From Prevotella sp. UBA5387 (GTDB taxonomy: Bacteria > Bacteroidota > Bacteroidia > Bacteroidales > Bacteroidaceae), in contig DHOP01000023.1 of the NCBI GenBank assembly GCA_002407775.1, positions 1 through 7,165 on the forward strand: a stretch of 7,165 nucleotides of DNA, given 5' to 3'. Numbering within the stretch: the stretch's first letter is position 1; each line of letters begins with the position of its first letter. Below the pieces are notes generated by a model, which was given only the letters and a program-made list of their open reading frames with translations, did no database searches and was not told the origin of the DNA. Below are positions 5,911-7,165 of this stretch, piece by piece. The position numbers were made by a program, and so were the translations under genes.

Positions 5911-6071
5911 TCGCACGCAGATGACGCAGATAACGCAGATGTTCGCTATGCGAACGGCTGCGCGCTGCTCAGGGCGGTAGGGTGATGCTACAAAAGTTTA
6001 AGGCAACCCAGGGGCGATGCACAGCCGTTCGCATAGCGAACATCTGCGTCATCTGCAAAATCTGCGTGAGA
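5911..6071. repeat. 160-bp inverted-repeat element with 50-nt arms and ACGCAGAT tandem units
   Basis: The arms 5911-5960 and 6022-6071 are reverse complements at 45 of 50 positions; the inner 28 (5933-5960 with 6022-6049) are perfect. The loop is 61 bp. The left arm holds three 9-bp direct repeats, ACGCAGATG / ACGCAGATA / ACGCAGATG (5915-5941), and the right arm the mirrored TCTGCGTCA / TCTGCAAAA / TCTGCGTGA. Each arm also contains its own small palindrome GTTCGC-3nt-GCGAAC (5941-5955 on the left). The five mismatches all fall in the 9-bp repeat part. It looks like a dispersed Bacteroidota intergenic repeat or a small non-autonomous element. No transposase is nearby. Confidence 0.8.
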
Positions 6072-6096
6072 CTTTTATCCACAAGGGTTCGTGATG

Positions 6097-6228
6097 AGGG
6101 TGTGTCAAAACAAACAATCCATCCCCTATAGGCTACGATGTGTAACCTCGTCTTGCTAGCCCCCTTGGAGCTTATCGTAACGAGAACAAATGATGGTTAA
6201 AACTCAATGATAGAATGTCGGACACCCT
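6097..6228. mobile_element. Possible MITE-like or insertion-sequence remnant
   Basis: AGGGTGT (6097-6103) and ACACCCT (6222-6228) are perfect 7-bp inverted ends of a 132-bp segment. GGGTGTGTC and GGGTGTCCGAC-type ends look like insertion-sequence or repeat termini I have met in Bacteroidales, but no family can be named. There is no transposase fragment and no target duplication visible at the flanks (left GTGATG, right TTTTTA), so the call is weak. Confidence 0.3.
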
Positions 6229-6245
6229 TTTTAAGGGGCAAGTGC

Positions 6246-6428
6246 TTAAACGAGATTTTCTCCATGGTCATGCTGCCATACCAAAGCGTCGTCATAGTTA
6301 CAGTATCTTCTTCTAGGTTTTCTTCTGCTGTAGCTTGAGTTACTAGAGCCTTTTTTTTTTTTGTCTTTTGAGCTGAGGCATTCATCAAGAAATTCCGCTG
6401 CTACAGCTGCTATAATTTCCATTAACAT
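6246..6428 (-). CDS. Possible small protein (60 aa), frame uncertain at a 12-A tract
   Basis: The ORF starts 11 nt after the stop of the lipoprotein gene, the spacing expected in an operon. It reads MLMEIIAAVAAEFLDECLSS (a short amphipathic start; the second Met at 6422 is an alternative), then KDKKKK, a Ser/Arg-rich basic stretch (SYSRRKPRRRYC) and an end DDALVWQHDHGENLV. No family is recognised. The Lys run is encoded within a 12-A homopolymer (6351-6362). One base more or less would switch to the overlapping frame (6388-6197), whose end KKGVRHSIIEF runs into the candidate mobile remnant. So the product may be this one, a fusion of the two frames, or the region may not be coding. I prefer this frame because of its position after the lipoprotein gene. 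No terminator is clear downstream. Confidence 0.4.
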   Translation of the reverse strand: MLMEIIAAVAAEFLDECLSSKDKKKKGSSNSSYSRRKPRRRYCNYDDALVWQHDHGENLV

Positions 6429-6439
6429 AATGTGATTAA

Positions 6440-7138
6440 TTATTTTCTCATTAAAGAAGTTGTAGTTAATGTGGTTCCATTACTCAATTCGATTTCTACT
6501 TTTGCATAATTTCCATTCGAGAAACTTACTTTGTCAATTCCATCAAAAATAAAATGTGCTACAGCAAATACTAAGGGTTTATAAGACAAATATTCTTTGA
6601 TTGTTGTCCCTATCTTAATTTTGCCTAACAGTTTTTTGTCAGAATTGAAGAGAAGAGTACCTACTTCTCGCTTATTTTCGACATAATAGAAACGTGCCTT
6701 ATCTGTTATGTCGGATATGAATGAGCCATTCTTATCATACATAGTCATGCGAATAGACTTGCAAGTATCGGTACAGTACATTATAGCTATAGGCACAACG
6801 CCATTATACAGATCATGATTAGGGTCAAGAAAATCTGTAATTTGCTGCTCCATCGCCTTGTCACCTTTTAGGGAATAGCTTTCTAGCGAGTATGGGTAGC
6901 CAGAGGATCTCATTTCGTCCCATGTTACATAGACAAGTAAATCTGCACATGTGGTGTCAATATTGCTATTAGAACATTTGTTCTGATAGGCAATTAAACG
7001 TTCTGCTGGCCAACGAAGGTAACTTAACCCAGATCCATGGTCTACAATGGGTGATAACGGATTGATTTCGCTTTCGCCGCTGCAAGACAGCATAAATAAC
7101 GGAGTAGCCAAATAAATAAATAATTTATCTAAAGTCAT
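6440..7138 (-). CDS. Predicted lipoprotein, function unknown
   Basis: A 232-residue protein with a lipoprotein signal: a short basic-acidic start (MTLDK), hydrophobic LFIYLATPLFMLS, then Cys19 as the likely lipidated residue (MLS|C, a relaxed but Bacteroidota-acceptable lipobox). The following SGESE is acidic and might resemble the export signal that sends Bacteroidota lipoproteins to the cell surface; this is inference. The mature part has mixed alpha/beta character, four further cysteines in two pairs (NKCSNSNIDTTC and YCTDTC) that could form disulfides, and a strand-rich C-terminus (KVEIELSNGTTLTTTSLM). I do not recognise the family. The start is fixed by an in-frame TAA 6 nt upstream (7147-7145). 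Its promoter would lie outside the window. A doubtful 60-codon ORF follows after 11 nt. Confidence 0.8.
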   Translation of the reverse strand: MTLDKLFIYLATPLFMLSCSGESEINPLSPIVDHGSGLSYLRWPAERLIAYQNKCSNSNIDTTCADLLVYVTWDEMRSSGYPYSLESYSLKGDKAMEQQITDFLDPNHDLYNGVVPIAIMYCTDTCKSIRMTMYDKNGSFISDITDKARFYYVENKREVGTLLFNSDKKLLGKIKIGTTIKEYLSYKPLVFAVAHFIFDGIDKVSFSNGNYAKVEIELSNGTTLTTTSLMRK

Positions 7139-7165
7139 ATAATATTACCCCAGTTCGGGATAAGA

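Noticed and set aside
5915..5941. Three 9-bp ACGCAGAT units as a mini CRISPR array
   Set aside because: Units are contiguous with no spacers and no Cas genes are near; they are a tandem part of a larger inverted repeat.
5779..5985. Plus-strand 68-codon ORF containing ADDADNADVRYANG
   Set aside because: It runs through the CACGCAGAG and ACGCAGAT repeats; its residues merely translate the 9-bp tandem units, and there is no promoter or signal for it.
6225..6240. CCCTT-AAA-AAGGG hairpin as the terminator of the lipoprotein unit
   Set aside because: The stem is only 5 bp and no T-run follows on the minus strand.
6197..6388. Minus-strand 63-codon ORF starting MMNASAQKTKKKK
   Set aside because: It overlaps the preferred frame, starts inside it, and its end is encoded by the candidate mobile remnant. 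It is kept only as the alternative frame after the 12-A tract.
7145..7165. In-frame codons reading SYPELG then TAA just before the lipoprotein start
   Set aside because: Could be the tail of an upstream gene ending 6 nt before the ATG, but only six codons are visible and they cannot be judged.

Overview
The window looks like a stretch of a Bacteroidales chromosome, most likely Prevotella or a close relative. The evidence is three promoters of the Bacteroidota type (TTG or TTTG, 19-20 bp, then TAnnTTTG), an AT-rich coding style with A-rich start regions instead of Shine-Dalgarno sites, signal peptides ending in -AQ, and a surface protein with the short C-terminal tail (YNLSGQKV...GIIIKNGKKY) typical of Prevotella extracellular proteins. 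The genus call is from memory of such proteins, not from a search. Every credible gene is on the minus strand, so transcription runs from high to low coordinates.

Layout, in the direction of transcription: (a) 7138-6440, an unrecognised 232-residue lipoprotein, followed after 11 nt by a doubtful 60-codon ORF containing a 12-A tract. (b) About 6245-5287, nearly 1 kb without a gene, packed with unrelated repeats: a possible 132-bp MITE-like remnant, a 160-bp inverted repeat with 50-nt arms, smaller hairpins, and a 110-bp array of five 22-bp units. (c) A promoter, a GH105 unsaturated rhamnogalacturonyl hydrolase (5131-3734) and its terminator: a self-contained single-gene unit. (d) A promoter, a 695-residue secreted multidomain surface protein (3203-1116) and a 69-residue small protein (1071-862), ending in a shared terminator. 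(e) A promoter and the first 213 codons of a predicted outer-membrane beta-barrel protein, which is broken at the window edge by a fold-back inverted repeat (1-77).

Functionally, only GH105 can be assigned with confidence: it removes the unsaturated uronic acid that pectin lyases leave on rhamnogalacturonan oligosaccharides. The 695-residue protein has beta-sandwich, MucBP-like and carbohydrate-binding-like modules but no visible catalytic domain. It may bind glycans or act as an adhesin, but nothing here ties it to GH105 beyond adjacency, and the two have separate promoters. No SusC/SusD pair or regulator is visible, so this is not a recognisable polysaccharide utilisation locus.

The most notable items are the inverted repeat at 1-77, whose loop reads as sensible protein only in the opposite orientation (assembly fold-back or, less likely, an invertible segment), and the 5 x 22-bp array whose units are each hairpins and whose first and last units are exact reverse complements.
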